Shown piece after piece: positions 35,401 to 41,887 of a stretch of DNA of 64,000 nt (its first letter is position 1; the number at the start of each line of letters is the position of its first letter). Source of the DNA: Armatimonas sp043757465 (GTDB taxonomy: Bacteria; Armatimonadota; Armatimonadia; Armatimonadales; Armatimonadaceae); contig NZ_JAYVPL010000041.1 in NCBI RefSeq assembly GCF_043757465.1, forward strand, positions 1 through 64,000, written 5' to 3'. The notes under the pieces are model-generated. The model did no database searches. It was given only the letters and a program-made list of their open reading frames with translations, and had not been told where the DNA came from. Position numbers and translations under genes: made by a program.

Positions 35401-37781
35401 TTGGCAAGCGTCGTGAGAACGCGCCCGGGGCCGCACTCGATAAAGATCGAGTTTGGGGTTTCGAGCAACACTGAGAGTGCTGCATCGAAGCGGACGGTAC
35501 TGCGAAGCTGCTCGGCCCAGTAGCGTGGCGATATCGCTTCAGATTCTGTGAGCCAGGTGCCGGTTCGCGTCGAGACAATCGCTTGTGTTGGGGCGTTTCG
35601 TGGCAGTGTGGCAACAAAGCGCTCGAACTCATCTAAGATTGGCTCGGTCATGGCGGAGTGGAAGGCATGCGAGGTTTTCAGGCGCTTGCAGGCAATTCCC
35701 GTGGCTTCGAGCGCGGCGATCTGCTCAAAAGTTCCCGAGCCAACGCAGAGGTTCGGGCCATTGACGGCGGCCAGTGACAGGTCAAATTTTGCAAAAAGTG
35801 GTGCCGCCTCAGCCTCGGGCAGGCGCACGGCAAGCATCGCGCCCCCAGGCAGGCTCTGCATGAGCCGTGCGCGCTCCGCGAGAATGGTGAGAGCATCAGG
35901 GAGCGAGAAAACCCCGGCAAGGTGCGCCGCGACATACTCTCCGAGACTGTGCCCCAGCATGGCGCTAGGCGTGACACCCTGCGACTCAAAGAGCTTCGCG
36001 CTGGCGTAGCTGATCACAAAGAGAGCGGGCTGCGTGATCGCAGTCTGGCTGAGCGCTGCCTCGTCGTCGCCAAAGATCACGTCACGAATATCGAGACCAA
36101 GTGGGCCCTTGAGCAGCTCCGCGCACTCGTCCACGGCAGCGCGGAACACGGAGCTGCTCTCGTAAAGGCTCTTGCCCATGCCGCAGCTCTGGGAGCCCTG
36201 GCCGGGAAAGAGAAAGACCAGCGCGGGGTTTTCCAGTGCTTTTCCCCAGGCCCCACGTTTCTTATCGGTCAGCGCTGCTATTGCATCACTGTGACCAGCA
36301 CTATCTTCGACACGCACGGCGCGTCGGTGCGCAAACTCCCGCCGCCCGACGCGTAGGGTGTAGGCCACATCGGCGAGTGACTGTTCCGGGTGCTTGGCGA
36401 GATGCTGCGCGAGATTCGCCGCCGCACTCTCCAGCGCCGTCTCGGAGCGTGCAGAGAGGCACAGCATTTCTCCTCCGTTGGATGGGAGCTGAGGGGACAG
36501 GGAGGCTTCCGAGATCACCACATGCGCATTGGTGCCGCCAAAGCCAAACGAGCTGACACCCGCAATGCGTGTTGTGGCATTTTCTATGCGCCAGGGCTGA
36601 AGTTCTGTATTGACGAAAAACGGGCTGGTGGCCCACTCGATCTTGGGGTTGGGTTTGCTGAAGTGAATCGCGGGGGGAAGCTGCTGGTGCTTGAGCGCCA
36701 GAATTGTTTTAATAAGCCCAGTGACTCCTGAGGCGACATCGAGATGCCCGATATTGGGCTTGAGCGTGCCCAGAGCGCAGAACTGCGTGGCTTCTGTGGT
36801 CTCTCGAAACGCACGGGTCAGGCCCGCAATCTCAATAGGATCGCCGAGCTGCGTTCCTGTGCCATGTGTTTCGACATAGCTAATTTCGTCGGCGCTGACT
36901 CCCGCGAGTGCCTGCGCGAGTGCAATCACATCGGCCTGCCCGGAGATACTCGGTGCGGTGAAGCCCGCTTTATCGGCCCCGTCGTTGTTGATCGCTGCAC
37001 CACGGATCACGGCATGGATCGTGTCGTTGTCTTTGAGAGCGTCTTCGAGCCGCTTGAGCACAACCACCCCGACACCGGAGCCAAAGACCGTGCCGTTGGC
37101 CTGCGCATCAAAGGCGTGAACCGTGCCATCGGGCGAGAGAATGCTCCCGGGAACGACAGTATAGCCGTGTTCTTGGGGGAAATAAATCGCAACACCACCC
37201 GCGAGCGCCATATCACACTGGTAGGACTGGAGGGCATTCACCGCGTTCACGACTGCCACAAGCGATGTCGAGCAGGCGGTGTTCTGCGCTATCGCGGGGC
37301 CACGCAGCCCGAGCTTGTAGGCCACGCGCAGGGCGACATAGTCTTTCTCGTTGCCCAGCATCACCGTCATGGCGCCGGCAGTGCGCTCCAGCTCCGGGTT
37401 CTGGCGCACGAGGTGCAGGTAGGTATTGTTGCTCATTCCCGCCCACAGCCCAATGCAGCCAGGGTAGTTTTCAGGGACGTAGCCTGCATCTTCGAGGGCG
37501 GCCCAGCACGATTCTAGAAAGACCCGCTGCTGAGGATCGGTGGCCTCGGCCTCGCGGGGCTGGTAGCCAAAGAAGCCCGCGTCGAACTCCTCGGCACCTG
37601 AGAGCGTCCCGCGTACGGGCACGTAGGTGGGGTCATCGGTTGCCGCAAAAGTCGAGAGTGAGCAAACTCCAGTGCTTACATTGTGCCAGAAGGTCTCCAG
37701 ATCGGGTGCGCCCGGAAAGCGTCCAACCATGCCAACCACGGCGATACCTTGTGTCTCGTCCATACGTCGTGTCTCGTCCAT
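29418..37781 (-). CDS. Hybrid PKS-NRPS megasynthase: KS-AT-ACP-aminotransferase-C-A-PCP-TE
   Basis: 2787 residues. KS about 10-430 with Cys170, His306 and His346. AT about 520-800 with GHSLGEY (Ser612) and HAFH 705-708, which predicts malonyl-CoA. ACP Ser902. Class III aminotransferase about 1080-1490 with Asp1303 and PLP lysine 1331, the same domain type that converts a beta-ketoacyl thioester to a beta-amine in MycA, ItuA and McyE. C domain about 1500-1930 with HHIVCDG (1627-1633). A domain about 1940-2400, with binding-pocket residues I read as D-A-L-W-L-G-G-T-F-K, close to valine codes. PCP about 2425-2490 (GGDSL). TE about 2520-2780 with Ser2603 and His2756. No KR, DH or ER. C/G-rich repeats are encoded in several linkers. 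Two ATGs (37781, 37763) lie in an 18-bp tandem duplication. Confidence 0.95.
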   Translation of the reverse strand: MDETRRMDETQGIAVVGMVGRFPGAPDLETFWHNVSTGVCSLSTFAATDDPTYVPVRGTLSGAEEFDAGFFGYQPREAEATDPQQRVFLESCWAALEDAGYVPENYPGCIGLWAGMSNNTYLHLVRQNPELERTAGAMTVMLGNEKDYVALRVAYKLGLRGPAIAQNTACSTSLVAVVNAVNALQSYQCDMALAGGVAIYFPQEHGYTVVPGSILSPDGTVHAFDAQANGTVFGSGVGVVVLKRLEDALKDNDTIHAVIRGAAINNDGADKAGFTAPSISGQADVIALAQALAGVSADEISYVETHGTGTQLGDPIEIAGLTRAFRETTEATQFCALGTLKPNIGHLDVASGVTGLIKTILALKHQQLPPAIHFSKPNPKIEWATSPFFVNTELQPWRIENATTRIAGVSSFGFGGTNAHVVISEASLSPQLPSNGGEMLCLSARSETALESAAANLAQHLAKHPEQSLADVAYTLRVGRREFAHRRAVRVEDSAGHSDAIAALTDKKRGAWGKALENPALVFLFPGQGSQSCGMGKSLYESSSVFRAAVDECAELLKGPLGLDIRDVIFGDDEAALSQTAITQPALFVISYASAKLFESQGVTPSAMLGHSLGEYVAAHLAGVFSLPDALTILAERARLMQSLPGGAMLAVRLPEAEAAPLFAKFDLSLAAVNGPNLCVGSGTFEQIAALEATGIACKRLKTSHAFHSAMTEPILDEFERFVATLPRNAPTQAIVSTRTGTWLTESEAISPRYWAEQLRSTVRFDAALSVLLETPNSIFIECGPGRVLTTLAKQCPEKPRTLTTDDDPLAQLWVAGVSLPEPSTARRVSLPTYPFERQRYFAQPKINETVTTPMSAPSPLITLDRKPRLLAEIQETLSDLSGMATGDIAADASFSELGFDSLFLTQAAQALAKQFGVSIAFRQLMEDLSTPAALTGYVDGLLAPEAPLAPVQRGEEITFELPRPAEGGVLATTDGSIQALVAQQLAIMQQQLALLSGGGATAQTVRVAPPEPAKPTLNIASAPNVPSARGGEPTGNHGPFRPIQKTATDEFTPQQREHLAELTQKYLAKTSKSREYTIQHRAKLSDPRAVAGFKPFWKDLVYPIVAESSKGSQIIDIDGNKYVDMTMGFGLNFFGHGPDFLIEAVKKQLELGIEVGPQSPLAGPVAEKLCAYVGAERAIFCNTGSEAVMAAVRAARTVTGRDKIVMFSGAYHGVHDEVLVRGNGRGKSFPIAPGIPNSAVSETIILEYGSDEALQVIRQRAGEIAAILVEPIQSRHPELRPMEFVKTLRALASEHEIAFVFDEIVNGFRLGRRGAAGVYEIEPDMQTFGKILGAGIPVGALTGKAKFLDAFDGGQWGYGDDSFPSVGMTFFAGTFVRNPLAMAAANAVLERLNADPTIADRISARGEQFGARLDAVLKKWGVPFPLERFRSMFYLNTHGATTGGLLHYHLRLRNVHIWENRPSFLSTEHTDADLDFILDAFEQSCAAMAAGGFLTPPAPVTLPTTPQQREVWLAAHESETASLSYNESIGIHLEGDLDTNQLTQSLQSIVERHGALRATFSEDGTTQTIAPTLTLDIPLTETDEPGVAALQKEEASRPFDLAHGPLLRARLVRVSSDRHVFLLTAHHIVCDGWSWAVLLDELTKGMAGKTLPQPYDFAEFAQKPANNDDLSWWKAHLESPVPPLALPTDQTRPAVFTYRGDRVHRLLPESLVGSLRKFSGKQGATLFATLFTAYETLLRRLTGQNELVIGVPSAGQTTIETDAPLVGHAVNLLPLSLRQAKGESFTELLARRKRQILDAFDHRDCTFGTLVSALNLKRDPSRNSLVSTTFNLERTGGGDLGFVGLTSHMSKAPRVAYQFELGFNLVDDGKTIEVEASYNPDLFTEITITRWLSHFETLLEGILAQPESELAMLPLLGRDDIRQLQAWGDGGTIGTTGRSFAPLAELFAEQAAKTPTAPAVTDGKKSLTYAELKASADTLAAQLRAAGVAPGQGVAIELPRSVETITAVLGVLSAGAFYVPVDPAYPKERREWLQKDSGVVAAITPLGITPAGRGQGGEVRDQAALLYTSGSTGEPKGVRIAQKAIARLVKDADWLAFANQTFLFHSAFAFDATLLEIFGPLLNGGKLVVAPDGPLTLAELGQCVRENKVTTLWLTAGLFHALADSGLSDFTGVEQLLAGGDVLSAPQLAKALQALPQTRFFNGYGPTENTTFTCVHAITLTDTDKGSIPIGKPITGTSVRILDAASQPCPTGIMGELYTGGEGLALGYHNDPERTAEKFVVVQGERLYRTGDLARWRTNGTIEFFGRADQQVKIRGNRVELGELEAALCRLPGVREAAALAPIDTHGSRSLVAYVVGEAQPGTLKQALQLSLPPYLVPSVIIAVAALPLNASGKIDKKKLSTHPSSVEEGAAMRGTSGAGVGSEAAVGSVESLFAEALGLESVGPDDDFFALGGDSLKAIRLFARIAAEFGKRLPLSALFATPTPSGIASRLAPNTPLSSPKEGAGEWVQETRDSVRGTLVPLQPNGSRAPLFLIHHVQGIVVLYHDLAKHLGDEQPVFALEAAGIDGETEPHDSILAMAQDYASLIQRQFPDGPYRVAGFSSGGIVALEVARVLRNAGKVVEFVGMFDSYAPEYHRLHPEFTNPETTAQRLASHFSMFRKLDTKSQGEYLKGRLKKVQGRLKPAATEEPDKAFWEALGRVRQAQEKAIHEHFPAAYEAPVTLFRALEHSAPWDEELFWGEALPQVELCDVPGDHHLLIQEPFVRTLAQELTQRLAPPTLRLVKAA
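30235..30305. repeat. In-frame C/G-rich repeat, PCP-TE linker
   Basis: CCCCTTTCCTCTCCG and its imperfect complement form a hairpin followed on the minus strand by GGCCGGGGAATGGG, matching the subtype at 7387-7480. It encodes about residues 2493-2516, exactly the PCP-TE linker. Confidence 0.65.
30545..30575. repeat. In-frame inverted repeat, A-PCP linker
   Basis: CCCCTTCCTCC, two bases, GGAGGAGGGG: a short hairpin encoding about residues 2403-2413 between the adenylation domain and the PCP. Confidence 0.6.
31606..31648. repeat. In-frame C/G-rich repeat within the second A domain
   Basis: CCCCCCTTGCCCTCGCC..GGCGGGGG followed by TCCTAGGGGA. It encodes about residues 2045-2059 in the loop before the core A3 motif YTSGSTGEPKG, a position where A domains tolerate length changes. 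Confidence 0.65.
34873..34942. repeat. In-frame full-length C/G-rich repeat, ACP-aminotransferase linker
   Basis: On the minus strand CCCCCTAGCCCCCG..CGGGGGGAGG, a less GC-rich centre, then CTCCCCCGCC..GCGGAGGG: the same two-hairpin layout as the intergenic copies at 90-157 and 6649-6728. It encodes about residues 947-970 just after the ACP. Confidence 0.75.
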
Positions 37782-37786
37782 ACGTC
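37751..37786. repeat. Tandem 18-bp duplication over the megasynthase start
   Basis: GTGTCTCGTCCATACGTC is present twice in a row without mismatch. Each copy contains an ATG on the minus strand, so the gene begins MDETRRMDET and either ATG can serve as start with the same upstream context. Confidence 0.9.
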
Positions 37787-37805
37787 TTCTCGATTAATAT
37801 CGGTA

Positions 37806-39572
37806 TTAATGTCGGCGAAGACGAGCGATTGCTTCACGTTGTCGCGCCGCTCGGTCACGAATCCCGTTGTTTTGCGAGGTCTGCGCCGGCTGTGAAACTC
37901 TCTGGGCAAGGGCTTTGGCGCTAGGGTACTCAAATAGCTCAACCAGGCTCAGCTCGACATCAAAAAGCTTCTTAAGACCGTCACGGACGATTGGCAAGAG
38001 AAGGGAGTGCCCGCCAATATCGAAGAAGACATCGTCACCCGTCAGTGCCTCATTTGTACCAATCACATGTTGCCAGAGCGCTAGGACTTGCTCTAGCGGT
38101 GCCTCCCCCACCGGGCAGGGACTGGGGGGGAGGGCCGAGGGTGGTAGGGGCAAGGCACGGCGGTTCAGCTTGCCGTTGACCGTCATCGGGAAGCTCTCCA
38201 GATGGACGAACACTGTAGGAACCATGTAGACCGGCAGGTGAGCGCGCAGATGGTTCCCCAGTGCACTCGAATCGGGTTTTTGACCGATGGTATAGCCCAC
38301 CAGCTTCTCGCTGTGCAAGGCGACGGCACTGCCGCGGACTCCAGGAAACTGCACTAGTGCAGCTTCAATCTCTCCGAGCTCGATCCGGTGACCGCGTAGC
38401 TTAACTTGCAAATCAGCGCGCCCAATGTAGTCGAGCTCGCTATTGGGAAGCACCGCGACCAGATCGCCCGATTTATAGACGCGCTGCTCTTGGTAGCATA
38501 CAAAGCGCTCATCGGTGAGCTCGGGACGCTTTAGATAACCGCGCGTCACGCCTGCACCACTCACCCAGAGCTCGCCATTGACCACATGCATTGTCCAGCC
38601 CGGAAAGGCAACTCCTATGGGGCTAACGGTAGAGTCCGTATCCGTGGCAAGGATACGCCGGTAGCTCACGAAAACCGTGGTCTCCGTAATACCATAGAGG
38701 TTCCAGAGTGCGGGCTGAGCGTCGCCATAACGCGCAAACCAGGGTTTCAGGCTGGCAACTTCAAGCTTCTCCGCGGCCAGAATGACCGTCCGGAGCGACT
38801 CCAGCTTAGGGGCATCTTCATCGGCGGCCATCAGCTGGGAAAAAGCCGTGGGGGACTGGTTGAGCACCGTCACACCCTCGCGGCGCAGCAAGGCATGAAA
38901 CGAGTCCGCGGCGCGGCGCTCGGCATCGGTGGGAATCACTAATCGTCCGCCATGCAACAGTGCCCCCCAGATCTCCCAGACCGAGAAATCAAATGCGTAG
39001 GAGTGAAATAGGGTCCAGACATCGTGCTCCGTTGTCGTAAAGACTGGATTGTCGAAGAGAGGCAAGACATTGCGGTGCTCAACCAGGCAGCCCTTTGGCT
39101 GGCCCGTTGAACCTGATGTGTAGATCACATAGGCCAGATTTTTCTCACTGACCGCAGTGAGCGGATTTTCCGTGCATGCGCCGTCGTCTTCAGTGTCATC
39201 AGCGGTGATGGTAAGAATCTTGGCTGTGGTTTCGGGCAGAGCAATGCCCCGTTGCGTCACCAGCACCGGTGCTTCACAGTCCGATAGTTGGAAAGCGAGG
39301 CGCTCTGTGGGGTAGGCGGGATCTAGCGGGACATAGGCTCCGCCCGCCTTGAGGATGCCCAGTATCCCGATGACCATGTCAAACCCGCGCTCCACAAGCA
39401 GTGCCACCAGGCTCTCCGGGACAACTCCCTCCGCAATGAGGCGCTGCGCCAGGGTATTGGCACGGGCGTTGAGAGCTTCATAGGAGAGGGATCTCCCCTC
39501 AAAAGTAAGGGCTATCGCGTCAGGAGTTTGCGCCGCTTGTGCGGCAAAGCGTTCATGGAGCGTGTTCATCAT
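37806..39572 (-). CDS. NRPS loading protein: adenylation-PCP
   Basis: 588 residues. The adenylation domain (about 1-480) has YTSGSTGQPKG, LYGITETTV and a C-terminal NGKLNRR lysine. The PCP has its phosphopantetheine serine at 523 (GGHSL), and the tail ends in a basic helix (RDRAARQREAIARLRRH) like C-terminal docking segments of assembly lines. There is no condensation domain, so it should load the first building block and hand it to the KS encoded 24 nt downstream. Pocket residues read D-F-W-N-I-A-L-V-F-K; the first five match the threonine code, the rest only partly, so threonine is a weak guess. Its start overlaps the glycosyltransferase stop. Confidence 0.93.
   Translation of the reverse strand: MMNTLHERFAAQAAQTPDAIALTFEGRSLSYEALNARANTLAQRLIAEGVVPESLVALLVERGFDMVIGILGILKAGGAYVPLDPAYPTERLAFQLSDCEAPVLVTQRGIALPETTAKILTITADDTEDDGACTENPLTAVSEKNLAYVIYTSGSTGQPKGCLVEHRNVLPLFDNPVFTTTEHDVWTLFHSYAFDFSVWEIWGALLHGGRLVIPTDAERRAADSFHALLRREGVTVLNQSPTAFSQLMAADEDAPKLESLRTVILAAEKLEVASLKPWFARYGDAQPALWNLYGITETTVFVSYRRILATDTDSTVSPIGVAFPGWTMHVVNGELWVSGAGVTRGYLKRPELTDERFVCYQEQRVYKSGDLVAVLPNSELDYIGRADLQVKLRGHRIELGEIEAALVQFPGVRGSAVALHSEKLVGYTIGQKPDSSALGNHLRAHLPVYMVPTVFVHLESFPMTVNGKLNRRALPLPPSALPPSPCPVGEAPLEQVLALWQHVIGTNEALTGDDVFFDIGGHSLLLPIVRDGLKKLFDVELSLVELFEYPSAKALAQRVSQPAQTSQNNGIRDRAARQREAIARLRRH
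38101..38152. repeat. In-frame C/G-rich repeat, A-PCP linker of the loading protein
   Basis: Contains CCCCCACCGGGCAGGGACTG and runs of G/C that match the repeat family loosely. It encodes about residues 474-491, a proline-rich linker between the A domain and PCP. Confidence 0.5.
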
Positions 39573-40486
39573 TATTTCACCAGGGCAGATCTCAGTTTAT
39601 TGATCACGCGACGTGGTAGCTGCTGGGCCTGATAGAGTACCGGGTTTCGAAACGGCAAGAGAGCTGCGTCGAGAGACTTTATCAATGCGGGATCGTTGAT
39701 TGAATTATCGTGTAGGTAGCGCTCAATCCATAGGAGAATTCGCTCCTTGGCGGGATTAGGTCTACCAAATACCCACTCGCCCCGTGCCATCGCCTGATGG
39801 CAGCAGTTATCGGGGTGCTGGCGATAGAGGCTCCAGGTGTTGCTGGCGGCATAAACAGGGTAGTGTGTAAAGAGACGTGTGTAGAGAACATTGTCTTCAT
39901 AGAGTCCCTTAAAACTCTCATCCCATCCGCCGAGTTTGCGGAGAATATTCGTACGGGCAATAAACTCTGAGGTGCAGGGTTGGAAACTCTCGTCACCAAG
40001 CCAATGCTGGAGCATTTCCCGAGGGGCAATCACTCGGTCCGCAGTAAGGCCTCCCAGATTCAACCAGTCTGGCTGTGTGGCTGTCTCCGCCCACGAGTGC
40101 CAGATCTTGCTCCGGCCAAAGAGCGCTGCCGCTGTGGGCTGCGCCTCAAGAATTCCCACCTGCTCCGCTAGCTTATTGGGCAACCAGAGATCGTCGGCAT
40201 CCAGGAGCGCAATATATTGACCGTGTGCCTGTGCGAGGCCCAGGTTACGCGTGGCGCTCATCCCACGGTTCAGTCCTCCAGGATGCTGGAGATAGATCAC
40301 TCTCCCCGAGTGCTGCGTGGCATAGGCTTGGGCTAGCTCTTTTGAGCCATCTGTCGAACCGTCATCTACGAGAAGCAGCTCCCAGTCCGTAAAAGTCTGG
40401 GCCAGCACGGAGTCAACCGCTTCGGCAAAGAAGCGACCTGGGTTATAGAAAATGACAACTACAGAGACAAGTGGCGCAGTGGACAT
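39572..40486 (-). CDS. Family 2 glycosyltransferase
   Basis: A 304-residue GT-A-fold enzyme: VSVVVIFYNPGRFFAEAVDS at the N-terminus, VDDGSTDGS for the nucleotide, and LLDADDLW as the metal-binding DxD. There are no membrane helices. It probably adds a sugar to a lipid carrier or to the product of the adjacent NRPS/PKS. The ATG at 40486 is chosen since the family fold starts at once; no ribosome binding site is seen. The TAA overlaps the ATG of the A-PCP gene, so it belongs to the biosynthetic operon. Confidence 0.9.
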   Translation of the reverse strand: MSTAPLVSVVVIFYNPGRFFAEAVDSVLAQTFTDWELLLVDDGSTDGSKELAQAYATQHSGRVIYLQHPGGLNRGMSATRNLGLAQAHGQYIALLDADDLWLPNKLAEQVGILEAQPTAAALFGRSKIWHSWAETATQPDWLNLGGLTADRVIAPREMLQHWLGDESFQPCTSEFIARTNILRKLGGWDESFKGLYEDNVLYTRLFTHYPVYAASNTWSLYRQHPDNCCHQAMARGEWVFGRPNPAKERILLWIERYLHDNSINDPALIKSLDAALLPFRNPVLYQAQQLPRRVINKLRSALVK

Positions 40487-40521
40487 GTATTCGGCATTGT
40501 GCAAGATTCATGCCGAAAGGA

Positions 40522-41220
40522 CTAAATCTTATACTTCAGGAGATCTTTGGTGAAAACACGCTCGGCTTGTCCTGGTGCCTTGACGAGATAGCGTGTCCGC
40601 ACCACGCCAACCCCGGGCGCAAACCAGCGTGTGACCCAGAAGTGGGCTAGACCATCGGTGAGCCGCGTCTCTAAGATGGTGTCAACTCGATAGGCCGTGA
40701 ATGTCCCCGCGGGAACCTTGATCTTTTCGACACAGCGCAAGCGTGATTTTGACCGACTGGGAACTAAAGCGCCCCTCAAGGAAACCCCTCCTTGCCAGCT
40801 GAGAGTCTCGTCGAACTTGAGCGGAAAGCGCAGAATGGGCATGGGGGGCTTCAGGGTTACTTTCTCCGCAGCACCCGCTGAGAACTGTGCAATTTCATTG
40901 TTCGTGACATAGAAAAGCTCCTCGCGATCTGGGGCTCCTTTGCGCTTGCCAGACAGTACAAGGGCTGTTTGTCCATCTATCAAGCGGGAAGGCAGGACTG
41001 TTACCTCCTCGATACCGTTTTCTTCATTAGTCAACCGATAAGTCCAGTGACTGTTAGGCGATGTGGGAAGAAGCGGTTGGGCAGGGGGGACAGGGGTGGC
41101 GGTGAGCTCCTGAGGAAGGTGGATAAAACTGTCATCCGAACCCGTTGCAATTCGCAGATCTTTACAGCCCGAAACAAGCGTAAAAGCGATGACACAAAGA
41201 GTAAAAGCGATTCTGCTCAC
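40522..41220 (-). CDS. Lipoprotein of the exosortase-like cassette A
   Basis: A 232-residue protein with a lipobox: MSRIAFTLCVIAFTLVSGC, Cys19. The mature part is a beta-rich domain with conserved-looking NSHWTYRLTNEENG, then KVPAGTFTAYRVDTI and WFAPGVGVVRTRY. The GTF.a.rV and WFAPGVG.V pattern resembles periplasmic DUF3108-like or LolA/LolB-like beta barrels that bind lipid tails, though I cannot assign a family. A diverged paralogue lies at 43034-43726. Its ATG overlaps the EpsI-like gene stop by 4 nt. Confidence 0.8.
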   Translation of the reverse strand: MSRIAFTLCVIAFTLVSGCKDLRIATGSDDSFIHLPQELTATPVPPAQPLLPTSPNSHWTYRLTNEENGIEEVTVLPSRLIDGQTALVLSGKRKGAPDREELFYVTNNEIAQFSAGAAEKVTLKPPMPILRFPLKFDETLSWQGGVSLRGALVPSRSKSRLRCVEKIKVPAGTFTAYRVDTILETRLTDGLAHFWVTRWFAPGVGVVRTRYLVKAPGQAERVFTKDLLKYKI

Positions 41221-41879
41221 CCTTCTTTTCCTTCCTTAAGCAGTGCTCGGTAGTAGGCCCGTGAGATCTCATGAACCCCACGTTGTGCGCTCAAACCCAC
41301 CGAATCATCGGTTTCACTGTAGACGGTATAGACGCGCAATAATACAGACTGCCGCCCCAGAATAACGGCACCGAATCCCGTTCTGAGTCGCGCGGGGAGG
41401 TCGCGGAAGTTACCCATCATCGGCTCGCACGTGGTGTTACCATCGCGCGACTGTTGCCAATAGTACATAATAATCCGCGTCTTAGGATTGTTGCGCTGGC
41501 GAAAGATCATCGCACGAACTGGAGCACTCCCGGGGCCGTCCAGAGTAAACTCTTTCCGACTTGTGAACTCCCAGGCACCCGTCCCCCCAACACAAACAGT
41601 GGGATCGTGGAAGTTCTCAAAGGGCCCCGCCGTCACGAGGGTCGCCAGAACTGTTTCCCCTGTGCCATTGGTGTATTCTCTGCCAGTCGCACGGGGATTT
41701 CCCAGAAGTGCCAGAGTGCTCTGAGGAACGGGTTGATTCGTTCCCTCCCAGCCCGAGATGGTATCGGGAACGCTAGGAAACCAGCCGCCAGCCGATTCCA
41801 GGCGTTTTTGCGAAAAAATACTGAGTGCCGCGGTTATACCAATGATGACACTTAGCTGTTTAAATACTTTAGGAGGCAT
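41217..41879 (-). CDS. EpsI-like exosortase-associated protein, cassette A
   Basis: A 220-residue protein with one N-terminal membrane anchor and a periplasmic domain. The motif FHDPTVCVGGTGAWEF is the EpsI-family H-x-P-x-x-C-x-x-G-x-G-W pattern, so this copy keeps the conserved histidine and cysteine. EpsI-family proteins accompany exosortases in exopolysaccharide loci and their chemistry is unsettled. It starts 8 nt after the exosortase-like gene and overlaps the lipoprotein gene. Confidence 0.85.
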   Translation of the reverse strand: MPPKVFKQLSVIIGITAALSIFSQKRLESAGGWFPSVPDTISGWEGTNQPVPQSTLALLGNPRATGREYTNGTGETVLATLVTAGPFENFHDPTVCVGGTGAWEFTSRKEFTLDGPGSAPVRAMIFRQRNNPKTRIIMYYWQQSRDGNTTCEPMMGNFRDLPARLRTGFGAVILGRQSVLLRVYTVYSETDDSVGLSAQRGVHEISRAYYRALLKEGKEG

Positions 41880-41887
41880 GGGGAGTC

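Noticed and set aside
36744..37517. 257-codon plus-strand open frame
   Set aside because: Antisense to the ketosynthase domain; a shadow of its codon pattern.
29418..37781. Ketoreductase, dehydratase or methyltransferase domain in the megasynthase
   Set aside because: The AT is followed directly by the ACP and aminotransferase; no Rossmann or SAM motif is found between them.
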